From positions 1-40,955 of the forward strand of contig MNCI01022492.1 in NCBI GenBank assembly GCA_015680685.1: a stretch of DNA of 40,955 bases. The letters are read 5' to 3'. A model generated the notes under the pieces. That model was not told the DNA's origin and made no database searches. It saw only the letters and a program-made list of their open reading frames with translations. How positions within the stretch are numbered: the stretch's first letter is position 1; each line of letters starts with the position of its first letter. The DNA is from Gnetum montanum (taxonomy: Eukaryota; Streptophyta; Gnetopsida; Gnetales; Gnetaceae). Below are positions 21,206 through 31,360 of this stretch, piece by piece. A program made the position numbers and the translations under genes.

Positions 21206-22688
21206 ATGACCGTTGACTTTGGTCAAATTTACAAAATACAAAGAGTTTTTGAATGAAATTGGGGTCAAACGAAAGCTCAAAATGCCATGAATTAGTATGA
21301 AAATATTAGAAGAGGGTGTTGGAGCTCATAAATTTGGAAAGTGGACAAAAATGATTTGAGGGATGAATGAAATAAAAGATTAAGGAGCACTGAACAGAAT
21401 ACATAATGGAATATGGGAAAGATAGGATTGTAGCAATGTCTAAGGTAAGGAACCTAACTAACCAAACCAAGAGTTATGTAAGTGGGTCCTTTCCATAATA
21501 GGCTCATGCCCTTGTTGCCCCGCGTAACCTCAACTAAGGAGTTGGTGGGCCCCATAGTTGATTAATGGTCATGAAAAGTTAATGACCAACCAAAAAGAAT
21601 CTATCCAAGAATTCAAACACATCAAACCAAGACATAGAACATAACATAGAACTTGACAATGAGGTGAGTTATGGCAGCATGGATGGATGATGGAGAAGGT
21701 GGAATGGAATTCCGAATTGAGGTCATAAGAAGTTCCTTGTGAAATTTGTGTTTAAAATGACTTGAGAAGATCCATCCTTAGTCCAAACCAAAGCTAGCTA
21801 GTTTCAGTGACTTCACATCACCACTCTAAGATTGTTTTACACATACGAGACACAAGAGTGCTTCCACAAAACAACCATCATTCCATGAAGAAAATAGAGA
21901 AGTAGGAAGTTAGAGAGGGCCTTAGTTAGAGGGGACCTTTAGGCATGGGTGCATATCTTTATAGTCCCATAACTAGTGTTTGTAGCTCATTTATTTATCT
22001 AAGGGGTGTGCTTTGAATTTCCACCATGTTTTTTTTTTTTAAATTTTTGGATGGAAACCACACCATGTAAAGACTTTATTTGACTTCTTATTAGTGATTA
22101 AAATGGAATAGATAAGAAGTCCATGAAAAACACTCAAGCACCTGAGCAAGTAGAAGAGTACAAAGAGTATTGAGTTCCCTTGAAGTCACACCCTTTACAA
22201 ATCTTTGAATCCTTCCTAATTTCATAACTACCAAGGTCATTTATTGATTAAAAGTTTCTTTAATAGAAGGAACCTCAAATTCCTAGAACAAGGAAAACCA
22301 TAGAGTTTATTGGATGGGTAGATGATGTGGACTCATTACCTGGTTCATGAAAAATAAACGATATCATAGTAATCAAACATCAAAATTCAAAAATAGAAAC
22401 CAAACATCGACAATCACAACATTAAGCACAAACCATCATTAGCAAACAACAACAATGACACTGTTTCCTGTGGTAATAAAGCACTTTTATTAGAAAAATG
22501 ATGAAAAGGCACACTAAAAATAAATAAATAAAATATACAAGAAAGTGTAAAATAATCAAGAAAGGATTAAAGGTACTAATGATGGTGTAAAATTAGAAAA
22601 ATTTGGAAATCAAAAATTTGTAAAATAAATAATTTCTAAAAATCAAAAATGTGAAAAAAAGTAGAAAACTGAGAAGCCATATGGATTG
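21206..22688 (-). other. Conserved noncoding block of element C between pol and the internal promoter
   Basis: No gene is visible. It shares long patches with B (34600-35470): the GGGTGTGACTTCAA..GAACT patch near 22165-22190, AAAGTCTTTACATGGTGTGG near 22057-22076, the block 21914-22020, TCATTGTCAAG near 21650, and CAAGTGGGTCC..GCCCTTGTTGCC near 21475-21535. A T-rich run on the minus strand just after pol is also shared. Confidence 0.6.
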
Positions 22689-24060
22689 TTAGAATAGATG
22701 GCCATCTCCTCCATGACTAAGTTGGAAGAAGGAGATCAAAAAAATGGAATGTGGTTGTTCATTCATCTAGGCGGTAGTTACACTGGCTTATCTTGGTTGC
22801 AGGAAAAGTTTTACTTACTGGATGTTGCTCAATTGCTTTTTATTTGGACTTTCAAACTTGTATATCAACATGGCCCCTGAGGAAAAGGTTTTATCAATTA
22901 TATAAGATCCCTCCCATAATGTTTAAAAATTTTCCTTCTAAGATACATGTGTGGGATTCCAATAGAGAATCTTATCTCTTGGTTGAAGTTTTACCTTCCT
23001 TATTTTGAGGTCATGATGTTGCTTGTTGAATGCCTTATGCATCTCATTTAAAGATATGACCACTAATCAATTTTCATCTACCACATTCAGGTTGATCAAT
23101 CTTTCTTTCTATGCTAGACTTAGGTCAAGATCTAGATCATAGGCCATTGAGAATGTACGAATCTCAGATTGAATTGGGAGCGTTGCAAGTTTTCCATACA
23201 CCAACTTCTAGGGAAAATAGCCAATAGGAAGTTTCCATGTTGAACAGTAAGCCCAAAGGGCATCATTAAGTTTTGTACTCCAATCTTTCCCATATTTGCT
23301 AATAGTTTGTGTTAGTATTTTTGTGATCTCCCAGTTGGCTACCTTTGCTTAACCATTGGCTTGGGGATGGTAGGATGTTGTTAATTTATTCTCAACCCCC
23401 AAGCATTACATTAACTTTCTAAAAGTGGCACCTATGAAATAAGTTCCATTGTCAAAAATTAGTGAACATGGCATCCAAAAACTATTTACAATATTTTTTT
23501 GTATGAATCTAGTAGTAGTGGAATATGTACAATCAGTAACAACTGCTACTTCTACCCATTTTTTATAGTAGTCAACTACTACGATAATATATGCCTTTCT
23601 ATTGAACATGGGTGTGATGGGACACATGAAGTCAATGGCCCATATGTTAAAAGGTTCTAGTGGTTGAATCCATTATTAAGGAGCTTCCATGCGAGCAATC
23701 ATCCTTCCATCTCGTTGACAACATTCACAAGATTGAACAAACTAATAAGCATCCTTGAAGATTGTAGGCCAATAGTATCTTACCATCAAGAGTTTTATGG
23801 TCATGCATCCCCCTACATAGTGGCCTCCACAAGAACCTTCATTAGCATACTAGAGAATGCACATTTGATCTTCATAAGGGACACACCAATGAATCTAGCC
23901 ATTGACACATACCTTATAAAGGGATCTATTGATTTCCATGAACTATTTGGCCTAATGGAGAAATTGTTGTCTCTTTCTAAAGTTAAGATCTTGTGGCACC
24001 TTATGAGTGAGAAGATAGGTGAGGATGCCATTATACTAGGTTGTTTTTATGGGAATTTGA
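22689..24060 (-). pseudogene. pol: pol, integrase part, element C (broken)
   Basis: Joins retrotransposon cDNA to host DNA. On the minus strand the N-terminal zinc-binding region (about 23850-23680) keeps GSCGGH and CECCQRDGR, so its CX2C pair is intact. The core has the first Asp in WAIDFMCPI (about 23640-23620), VVDYYKKWVEV, and the second Asp in IFDNGTYF (about 23455-23430). The third catalytic residue is lost: the conserved QANGQAE reads QANG, stop, then Ala-Lys, so Glu became Lys (GAG to AAG). A DALWAY segment and the GHGGDGHL-like C-terminus follow, with the stop at 22689. There are several in-frame stops. Plus-strand frames at 22698-23008 and 23664-24068 are antisense shadows. Confidence 0.78.
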
Positions 24061-24867
24061 TCATTTAGTGCTCTTGTAAAAAGGAATTTTCTTGGAAACT
24101 AAATAGAGAGTGGGCTCTTCTCCTTTTTATTATCCCATCTTAAGCAAGAGAGGTGGTTAGTGATCACATTTTCAATTCCTTTTCAATCTACCATTGTGAG
24201 ATAAAATTCTTACAAGATCACAAGCCACCATATAATATGAGGGCTCACTATTGGCTTGTTCATGAGGAAGCAGATTGCACTATGGTCCATGTGTACAAAT
24301 ACTTTGTAGCCAAGCACATAGTGCCTAAACTTTTCAAGAGCATACACCATGACCATTAATTCTTTGTCTATGGTGATGTAATTTAATTATGCTTCCACAA
24401 TGCTTTGACTTGCATAGTGGATGTAATATGGGAATTTCTTATTGTCCATCTACATGAGCACTACTCCCAAGGTGTAGCTAGATGCATTTGTCATGATGTG
24501 GAAGGGTTTGAACCAATCTGGTGCTCATAGGATTGGTGTTTCTATGAGTTTTTCATTTAACTATTAGAATGCAAGTTCACATTCCTTGGTCTAGATCAAA
24601 GATGCATCTTTCTTTGTAAGCTCTACCAATGGTTTTGTGATCTTAGAGAAATTCTCTATGAATTGTCGGTAGTAGCCAATGTGTCCAAGGAATGACCGAA
24701 CATCTTTAACTATCTCTGGCTGACATGTTATTCCTTGGATGATCCTTATCTTTTCTAGGTCTACCTCAATCCCTGTTTGAGTGATTCTATGTCCTAGTAT
24801 AATGCCTTCTTGGATCATGAGATGGCTCTTTTGCTAGTTGAGCCATAGATTTGTTTCAATACATCTC
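24061..24867 (-). pseudogene. pol: pol, RT C-terminal and RNase H part, element C (5'-truncated)
   Basis: Starts at 24867 in the RT palm/thumb (minus strand: CIETNLWLN, stop, [19 protein letters not shown]), then [44 protein letters not shown], then RNase H with MTNASSYTLGVVL near 24500, where the first catalytic Asp of B (MTDASN) reads Asn. Next come DKELMVMVYALEKFRHYVLG and VHMDHSAI. Residue order is the same as in B (32010-32760). The catalytic RT motif lies upstream and is missing because the plus-strand LTR E interrupts the gene at 24868. Confidence 0.8.
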
Positions 24868-25746
24868 TGATGAGTCATGATCTATCAGGTCCTGTTATCG
24901 GATCCCTATTATTGAAACCCTGATACAAGATACCAGGTCTGATGGGTCCCGATATCGAACCCTTGATATCGAACCTACATTATCTAGGCTGTGTATATGG
25001 GGCCCCATATACGTAGCTACGTCAACGCGGCCTCGTTGATGCATCTGTCCATGCGTCTACGTGGCCTCATTTACGCAGTGCCTATTCTAGCCTATAAATA
25101 AGTGTGCTTTTGCCACACTTAGGCATCTTTTGAGTTAATTGTAGGGAAGCTCTTGCATTTTGTTTCCATAGGAGTTAGAATATTTTCCCAAGTGCATGCC
25201 TGTAGTGTGATGCTTGTAATTGTACAGAACCTTTATTTGAGTGTGATGTACTTGGACACGCACATAATCGGCAATAAAGATCAAGATTAGTTCATCATTA
25301 CAGCATTCACTTAGTTTTAATTATTTAATTGTTAATGTTAATTGTTATTGTTATTTATTGTTTTCTTAGTTAATATTTATTTACCATCATTTACTATTTT
25401 TGTTGTTAACTGCAGAATGAGTATGACTTAATCACGAGCATTTAAGTGTGACTACTTGGTAACCTAGTAGCGTACCTAGGATCTACGCTTGGTAATCCCA
25501 GTAGTAGTCATGCACAAGGTCCAAGATGTGTACGAATGATTAAGGAATGGACACTCATCACACTTGGGCAAGCTTAGACTTCATTTCCTATTGCTTATTA
25601 GTTTAATCAAGATTATTTTCCATTGTCTCTAAGAGTAGCACTAGTTTAGGATCACATCATATGTCTCACTCTAGACTAAACCATACATGACAAAGCAAAT
25701 ACTAGTCTAGGTGGGAAGACAACGAACTACGATCAATGTGTAACTA
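24868..25746 (+). repeat. LTR E, plus strand, lacking its U5 end
   Basis: Starts TGATGAGTCATG. U3 (24868-25092) holds two repeat types, GATATCGAACC (about 24940-24970) and GGCCTCGTTGATGC / GGCCTCATTTACGC (about 25030-25080). TATA box TATAAATA is at 25093-25100, the R-start motif GGGAAGCTCTTG near 25144, and AATAAA at 25273-25278. U5 runs to GATCAATGTGTAACTA near 25746, where the family sequence should continue for about 100 bp to TCATCA but instead meets piece F. It interrupts the pol gene of C. Confidence 0.75.
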
Positions 25747-26475
25747 GTGAAGCTCTTGTAGTTTTTCCATTTGAGAGTTAGAATATTTTCCCGAGTGCTC
25801 GTAGCAAGACTCATTAAGTGTATAGATCTTTATTCAAGCACTATTGTACCTAAGCATGATAGTGTGTGTGATAATAAAGAAGAACTTCTTCAAAAAACTT
25901 GTAGCATTTTGGATAGTTTAAATGTTTCATTTATGCATTCAACATTTTTAGTGATTTATTCAATGTTTTCCAATAATTAGGCTAATTAGGTAATTAAGCG
26001 AGATAAGCTAGAAAGATTAATTACATAAATATGATCACTTTGAGCATAACATGCATCCACTTTGTAATCCTAACAGCATTATTGCTTGATGCACCTAATA
26101 GCACTTGGTAACCTAGTAGTGGATACATGGGTTCAAGACATGTACGAAAAGTGGGACTAGATGCTTATGTTAGGACTAGTTAGAGATCAATTAGTTAGTT
26201 AGATCAAATTAGCCATTAAACTACTTTATCTCTCTCTTCAAGCATCAAAGAACCTAAAACATAAAATGATAAAAATCATATGCCTCGCTTACACTTAACC
26301 ATACCTTTGAGCTTCACAAGTGTAATTGGGAAGACAATGAATGACCTTAAGGTAAGGTTCATAGCCTAGAAGAGTAGTGCACTAAAAATTATTGAGTCCA
26401 CGAAATTTGACTAGATCGCGCGTGAACACTTTGTGATTTGTATGATTGGACATAGGGGTACCTTGCCACTTATCA
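25747..26475 (+). repeat. LTR piece F (R-U5 of the C-type LTR), plus strand
   Basis: Begins GTGAAGCTCTTGTAG, at the point equivalent to the start of R, and runs through AATAAAG (25873-25878) to CCACTTATCA at 26475. It aligns along its length with the minus-strand LTR of C (16660-17538) but has no U3. Neither a PBS nor an obvious target-site duplication follows. Confidence 0.75.
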
Positions 26476-26943
26476 ATTAGTAAAGCAAAATGAGTACAAC
26501 TAGTTTTGAGCATTTAAGTGTACATGTTTGGTAATCCCAATAGTGTTATTGCTTAGTTTGCCGAATAGCATAACACTTGGTAACCCAATAGCAGTTACAT
26601 GAGTCCAAGACGTGTATAGTAAGCTAGGACCGAATGCTCATTACTCTAGGCTAGAGTATATATACATTACCATCATTACTTAGATTTAGGATTAAATTTC
26701 ATTCTTAATTATGTTTATTGCTAGGAGTAATTAGGGTCTAACAACATCAATTATCATATGCCTCACTTTGGACTAAACTATACATGACAAAACTACCACT
26801 GATCCAAGTAGCAAGATAGTGTCCTACAATCAATGCTTGATAATCTAGATGCCACAACTAGTCCCATTCATGGAATTCAATTAGATCATGTGTGAATGCT
26901 TATGATTCGTATGGTTGGGCATAGGGGTACCTGCTACTCATCA
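26476..26943 (+). repeat. LTR piece G (U5 part), plus strand
   Basis: From AAAATGAGTACAACTAG it follows the family U5 (GAGCATTTAAGTGTAC, TTTGGTAATCCCAATAG, TAACCCAATAGCAG) to the terminus TATGGTTGGGCATAGGGGTACC..CTACTCATCA at 26943. Fifteen bases separate it from LTR B. Confidence 0.72.
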
Positions 26944-26958
26944 GAAGGAAAAGTAAGA

Positions 26959-27829
26959 TGATGAGACACGATTCGCATGATCCGCAATATCGCATCCCAT
27001 GTGATATTGCGTACATGATATCGCATCGTCCCCTGCGATATCGCGTACGTGATATCGCATCGTCCCCTGCGATATCGTGTACGTGATATCGCGGTCCATC
27101 GCCAAATCTATAAATAAGAGGCGGCACTCCCCTTATTTCCCATACTAGGCTTAAAGTAGGGAAACTCTGGCAGATTGATCACTCCAAAGATAGAATATTT
27201 TCCATGTGCCCGCAGTAGGAGTCCCCAAGTGAACGGATCTTTATTCTAGCAGCTTTGTACCTGAACGCAAGTTGTGTACGGCAATAAAGACGAGCTTTGT
27301 GGATAAACCTTGCAGTGCATGGAATAGGATTTTATTACATATTATTTCCTACCTNAATGTGTACGGCTAATCAAGGAATCGACTACTCATCGCGATTAGA
27401 TTCTCTCACCCTTTCCTCCTAGTTAAGTGCCTCAGTACAACCACTTCGAGCATGTGCATTACGCATGGTGATCCCAGTAACGATTAGCATTTGGTAGCCA
27501 CGGTTGCATAGTTCAGGGTGTGTACCGTAAGTGGGAACGGATGCTGACGCTAGTTAGTTTAGACTTAGTTCATTAGTTAGAGTTAGTTAGCTTCTCAACC
27601 CTTCACCTCAATAGCATAGGAGAAAAATGTAAAAGATATAAAAATCATATACCTCGGACTTACTTAACCATACATCGTGAAAACTACAAGTAAGTCTGGG
27701 AAGACAACGAATAATTAACCCCAAGTGTTCCATGGGGCATGTAGGCATTTAGTCTACGAAGTTCGACCGGATCGCGCATGCTACGCTTGTTTCGTATGGT
27801 TGAGTGTAGGGGTACCTCACCACTCATCA
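26959..27829 (+). repeat. 5' LTR of element B
   Basis: 871 bp. U3 has 34-bp CpG-rich units at 27003-27036 and 27037-27070 plus a diverged third. TATA is at 27109-27117, the R-start motif GGGAAACTCTGG near 27161, AATAAA at 27283-27288 and the U5 terminus at 27800-27829. Base 27355 is N, where 58 bp present in the other LTR (36428-36485) are missing. One 34-bp unit is extra. Together these account exactly for the 23-bp length difference. Confidence 0.9.
27003..27103 (+). promoter_or_regulatory. U3 repeat array and TATA box of the element B 5' LTR
   Basis: Units of 34 bp containing the near-palindromes GCGATATCGC and GTACGTGATATCGC sit directly upstream of CTATAAATAAG (27108-27118). The 3' LTR has one unit fewer (36110-36143 plus a partial to 36176). 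They look like an enhancer array; binding proteins are unknown. Confidence 0.65.
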
Positions 27830-27830
27830 T

Positions 27831-27849
27831 TGGTGCCATTGCCGGGGAC
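27831..27849 (+). other. Primer-binding site of element B (tRNA-Asp)
   Basis: TGGTGCCATTGCCGGGGAC, one base after the LTR end, matches the complement of the plant tRNA-Asp 3' end at all but two positions, both transitions. Best preserved PBS of the window. Confidence 0.85.
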
Positions 27850-27971
27850 TAAGTGTTTGTGCGCTGAATAGAACATAAAGGATATCACTCACATCGTTGG
27901 GACCCTAAACGAACCTTTGGGTTAATTAATTAAATAAGAATTTATAACGGTGAATTAGCACATCGATAAAA

Positions 27972-30292
27972 ATGTATTCTTCTCATAAGAGCAACTCACC
28001 ACCTAAGGATCATACATGAGACAGTCAGCAACATAAAACACATAACCAAAATCAACCAGTGCCTCAACAATATAAGATGACATATACTCATCCCGATGAG
28101 TATATTCCCAACTTTACTTTTATCCTCCATCAAGACGAATAAATGTGTTGGAGAGATTTGCAAGGTAACATTGTGTTATCCTCGGATCGGTCAATCCCAA
28201 ACATGCTCATCTGTGCCTTGGCACAGATTGGCATCCAAGAACTATTCGCTAAATACGTTGCAGAAGATTTTAACATGAGGGATTATTATCCCACAAATGC
28301 ACAATGTATGAGGGACTTAAGGTAGGAGAGTCAACATACTTTTCTGAAGGGCAATGGTCCTCACATCCTTAGCGAAATAGAAGATGAGGAACCCTTTATA
28401 ACGGGTTCCCTAACAAATGATGTTCCCCCTCTAAACGATGGTGAGAAGGTAAGGCATCAGAACCTACGATCAATGATACACAACATTGGTTCTGATGCTC
28501 GTGAACACCAGCTGTTCACAGGAGGAATAACAACTCACGTTAAGGATGGGAACTTAGATCGTCACCATGATTGGGGCCGTAGCAGTTGAAGAGAAGGCAG
28601 GAAACATCGTCATGGCAATGGTTCCCCTTCTTCTTCCCCTTCTTCACATCACTCACCCTCTCCTTCCACATCTGGGTGCAACCAGCAAGAACACAATGGA
28701 GAGGATAAAGGTAGAAAAAATGAAATACCTTGACAAGAAAGTTGAGAGAGAGGACAAGGACATGAGCGTAGGGAGAGTAGGGAACAACAAAGACATCACA
28801 GGTGACATGAAGGAGATGATCATGATGAGCCCCTACTCATAACCTGAAGTATGCTTGACATAACGGAGGCTGTTAGGATTCCAACAAGGCATTTAAAAGA
28901 TAGTTGGATCAAACGCTTAGACATGAACAATATCCCACGATTTGAAGGGGGATACAACGCAGATCCACAAAATCATTTACAGGCATTCCACGATGCATGT
29001 GCCTTGCAGAATATAGAAAATGAGTGGCACAAACTTAAGTTATTCCCAAGGACACTCACCAAGGAAGTAGAGAGCTGGTATTGGTCCCTAGAACCGGAAA
29101 CCATCAGGAGGTGGAGTACGATGCTAGAACTGTTCAACGAAAAGTATCAAACATACTCTAGAGTGTCCAATTTACGCAAGCAGATCCAAGGATGGAAGCA
29201 AGGTACACACAAACCCTTGGATGCTACCATGGCCCGCTACTATACATTGTTACACCATTGCTCGGGCCATGGATACGGATAGCAGGACCAACTTCACCAC
29301 ATCGTGGATGGGCTAAGGCATGAAACTAGACGAACCCTTGGGACTTACGCCCACGGGAGACTCTCACAACTTAGAGCTCATGAAGTTCATAGTTTGTTGG
29401 AACAAGTAGAAAAATAAGAATTTGAGCTACGAAAAAGGGAAAGTGCGGAAGAGTACAACAGTGATCCCTCTCTTTGAAAGAAGGGAGTGAAATTTTGTGA
29501 TGAAGAGGATGAGTCACCAATCGAAGAGTTGGTGAATAGAAAGACCTTGCCACTTTAAAAGCTCACAACAGAAATAGCGGCTAAGGTAGATGACGTATGG
29601 AGTTCCTTAGACTCTAAAATTGAAACTGTCTTAAAAATTGAAGAAGAGTCTAGGGTAGAACAAAGTAGTGATAAAGGTAAGAAAAAGTGGAGAGATTTAA
29701 GCACTACACATAACAAGGGTAAGGGGAAAATCACTAACTTCGATGTGGTTGTGGACTCAGACACAGACGATGACGATGGATGTGAGATCTGCCACTATGA
29801 GCATCATAAGGGATGTTGCCCAATCATCTCACATCTACAGGAGTCTGGGGTGTATGCACTTAATCCAAGACTCAACCAACGGCAAAGACCCGAAGGTTAC
29901 CTTATCCACAAGGTAACCCAAGGCAGTTCCACCAACCACTAACGTATTATCCAAGTGGAACTCCACCACAACCCATCGGACAACATTAGTAGTGGCAATA
30001 CCCATAGTCATGGGGGATGCCATCGCTGAAACATCAGTACCCTTACCGACAGCCTAATCCTTATGGTTATTATGTGTAGTAGCTGATTTCCCTAGGTGAC
30101 TCTATGGGTCACATAAACCCTCTGCGTTACTATCGAGTTCAGTAGTATTTTAGGACTCCTTCTCCTTCGGGAAATGCTCCATACCCACACTATCCTCCAA
30201 ATCCATCCGCATCTCTTGCGCCACTAGTCCCACCGCCAATTGCTCCAACAAAGCCTAGAGTAATTCCCACTCAACCAAGGCAACCCAACACT
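27972..30292 (+). pseudogene. gag: gag of element B
   Basis: Capsid/nucleocapsid precursor. ATG at 27972 (MYSSHKSNSPP) lies 122 bp after the PBS and matches the gag starts of H and I. In one frame to 29942: N-terminal helices (QGNIVLSSDRSI; QELFAKYVAEDF), a Ser/Pro/His-rich linker (28590-28700), and the capsid core from 28920 (NNIPRFEGGYNADPQNHL; LFPRTLTKEVESWYWSL; LFNEKYQTYSRVSNLRKQI; ARYYTLLHHCSGHG). Then a charged segment and a zinc knuckle, CEICHYEHHKGCC, near 29785 (CX2CX3HX4C). About twelve stops interrupt it, many explained by CAA, CAG or CGA changing to TAA, TAG or TGA. A frameshift near 29940 moves the Pro/Tyr-rich tail (about 29945-30292) into the frame of the protease. The 28567-28842 frame is a shadow. 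Confidence 0.82.
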
Positions 30293-31360
30293 GTGAGGGC
30301 TCCCAATCCTCAATTCTCAGTTGGTTCTAATAATCATACACAAAAAAGACCTTTCCTTAGGACCAACAACCCAACCAAACCCTCACCGTCACAAGTGGTT
30401 GAGCATATAAACACCTCCATACCAAATAAGGTTTTGGGAAACCCTTCAACAGAGCAATTACGCCCAATGCATACAGTTATGTTAACACATATAGTAACCG
30501 ACTGGATCATGTTTGGCCACCTTCCAAAGAAATTATCGGATCTGGGAGTCCTCCTAGTTTACCTCCAAGTCGCTGGGAATGAACCCCATAAGGCTATCCT
30601 TGACTCAGGTTCCGGAGTCAACTTAATCTCACAAGAACTGTATAAAACCTGGAACCTGCCTCCACTCAAGAAGAGTAATATTCGCTTAGAGCTAGCTGAC
30701 CAGTCCATCATTTTTCCTTTGGGACAGGTTGAGGACATTTTTACTACTATGTGTGGTTGGTCATATCTAGCTGATTTCCTAGTGATCCAAGTAAACAATG
30801 ACAAAGGGGATTTCCCAATTATAATGGAAAGGGCATGGTTGAATACAATCGATGCATGCCTAGGAATCTGCAATCTTTCCTTGGAAATATCCAAGATAAA
30901 TAATTTTGGAAAAATTGAGAGGAAAAGAGTTCCATGCATCGCATTTAGTGACACAGGGTGTCATTGCATGCAGAAATCATGGGTGATGCGAAGTTTAACA
31001 TTTCCTACATGTAATCAGTGTGCACAGGATATTGACGTATAGAAGTGCCTATATGCGGCAGCCACACGACAAGAAAACACCTAGTGGCTGATGGCTGATA
31101 AAGAGAACAACTTGACAACCTGCGTGGAACTAGCTGATGGAATAACTAGTGCTTACATTGAAAGCACAGACGTATTAGAGCAAGTCCGTTGCCAACTTCC
31201 AGCCCTTAACATTGAAAACATTAATTGGGGGAAGTTGGAGATTCCTGAGAAGTTTAAACAAGAGCCCCTAGATTTAAAATCGTTGCCCACCGATTTGGAA
31301 TACATGACCCTTAAAAATAGAAAATCGGTAATCATCAATGCAAAGCTTGCACCCAAGTAA
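30293..31360 (+). pseudogene. pol: pol, aspartic protease part, element B
   Basis: Retroviral-type protease that would cut the Gag-Pol polyprotein. The longest open piece of the element (30293-31042) reads the active-site Asp-Ser-Gly at 30602-30610 in AILDSGSGVNLISQELY. Family landmarks follow: LELADQSIIFPLGQVEDI and FPIIMERAWLNTIDA. No real start is expected at 30293 (a GTG); the frame is continuous with the Pro-rich Gag tail. After stops at about 31040 and 31079 the same frame continues through a linker (31091-31360) to the RT. The active-site triad looks intact, but the polyprotein is broken on both sides. Confidence 0.85.

Larger units (their letters stand above)
16660..24867 (-). mobile_element. 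Element C: 3' two-thirds of a minus-strand Athila/Tat-like element (pol, internal promoter, ORF2, 3' LTR)
   Basis: Read on the minus strand from 24867: RT palm end and connection, RNase H, integrase (stop at 22689), conserved noncoding block, internal promoter (21205-21038), ORF2 (20630-17831), polypurine tract and 3' LTR (17538-16660). The 5' part (5' LTR, gag, protease, RT fingers) is absent: the pol frame stops exactly where a plus-strand LTR begins at 24868. It appears inserted into element D. Both pol and ORF2 carry many stops, so this is an old copy. Confidence 0.8.

Noticed and set aside
23664-24068. 134-residue plus-strand frame
   Set aside because: Lies antisense over the RNase H/integrase part of pol in element C, which aligns well with element B on the minus strand.
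27003-27103. Possible CRISPR-like repeat array
   Set aside because: Units are directly adjacent without spacers, in a plant LTR upstream of a TATA box.
26900-27127. 75-residue minus-strand frame rich in Arg, Tyr, Asp and Ile with repeats
   Set aside because: Translation of the 34-bp U3 repeat array of the LTR; the repeats explain its periodic sequence.
28567-28842. 91-residue plus-strand frame in gag of element B
   Set aside because: Out of frame with the gag start and with the capsid core. The true frame reads the Ser/Pro/His-rich linker.
30559-30954. 131-residue minus-strand frame
   Set aside because: Antisense to the protease, which has an active-site DSG and family motifs.
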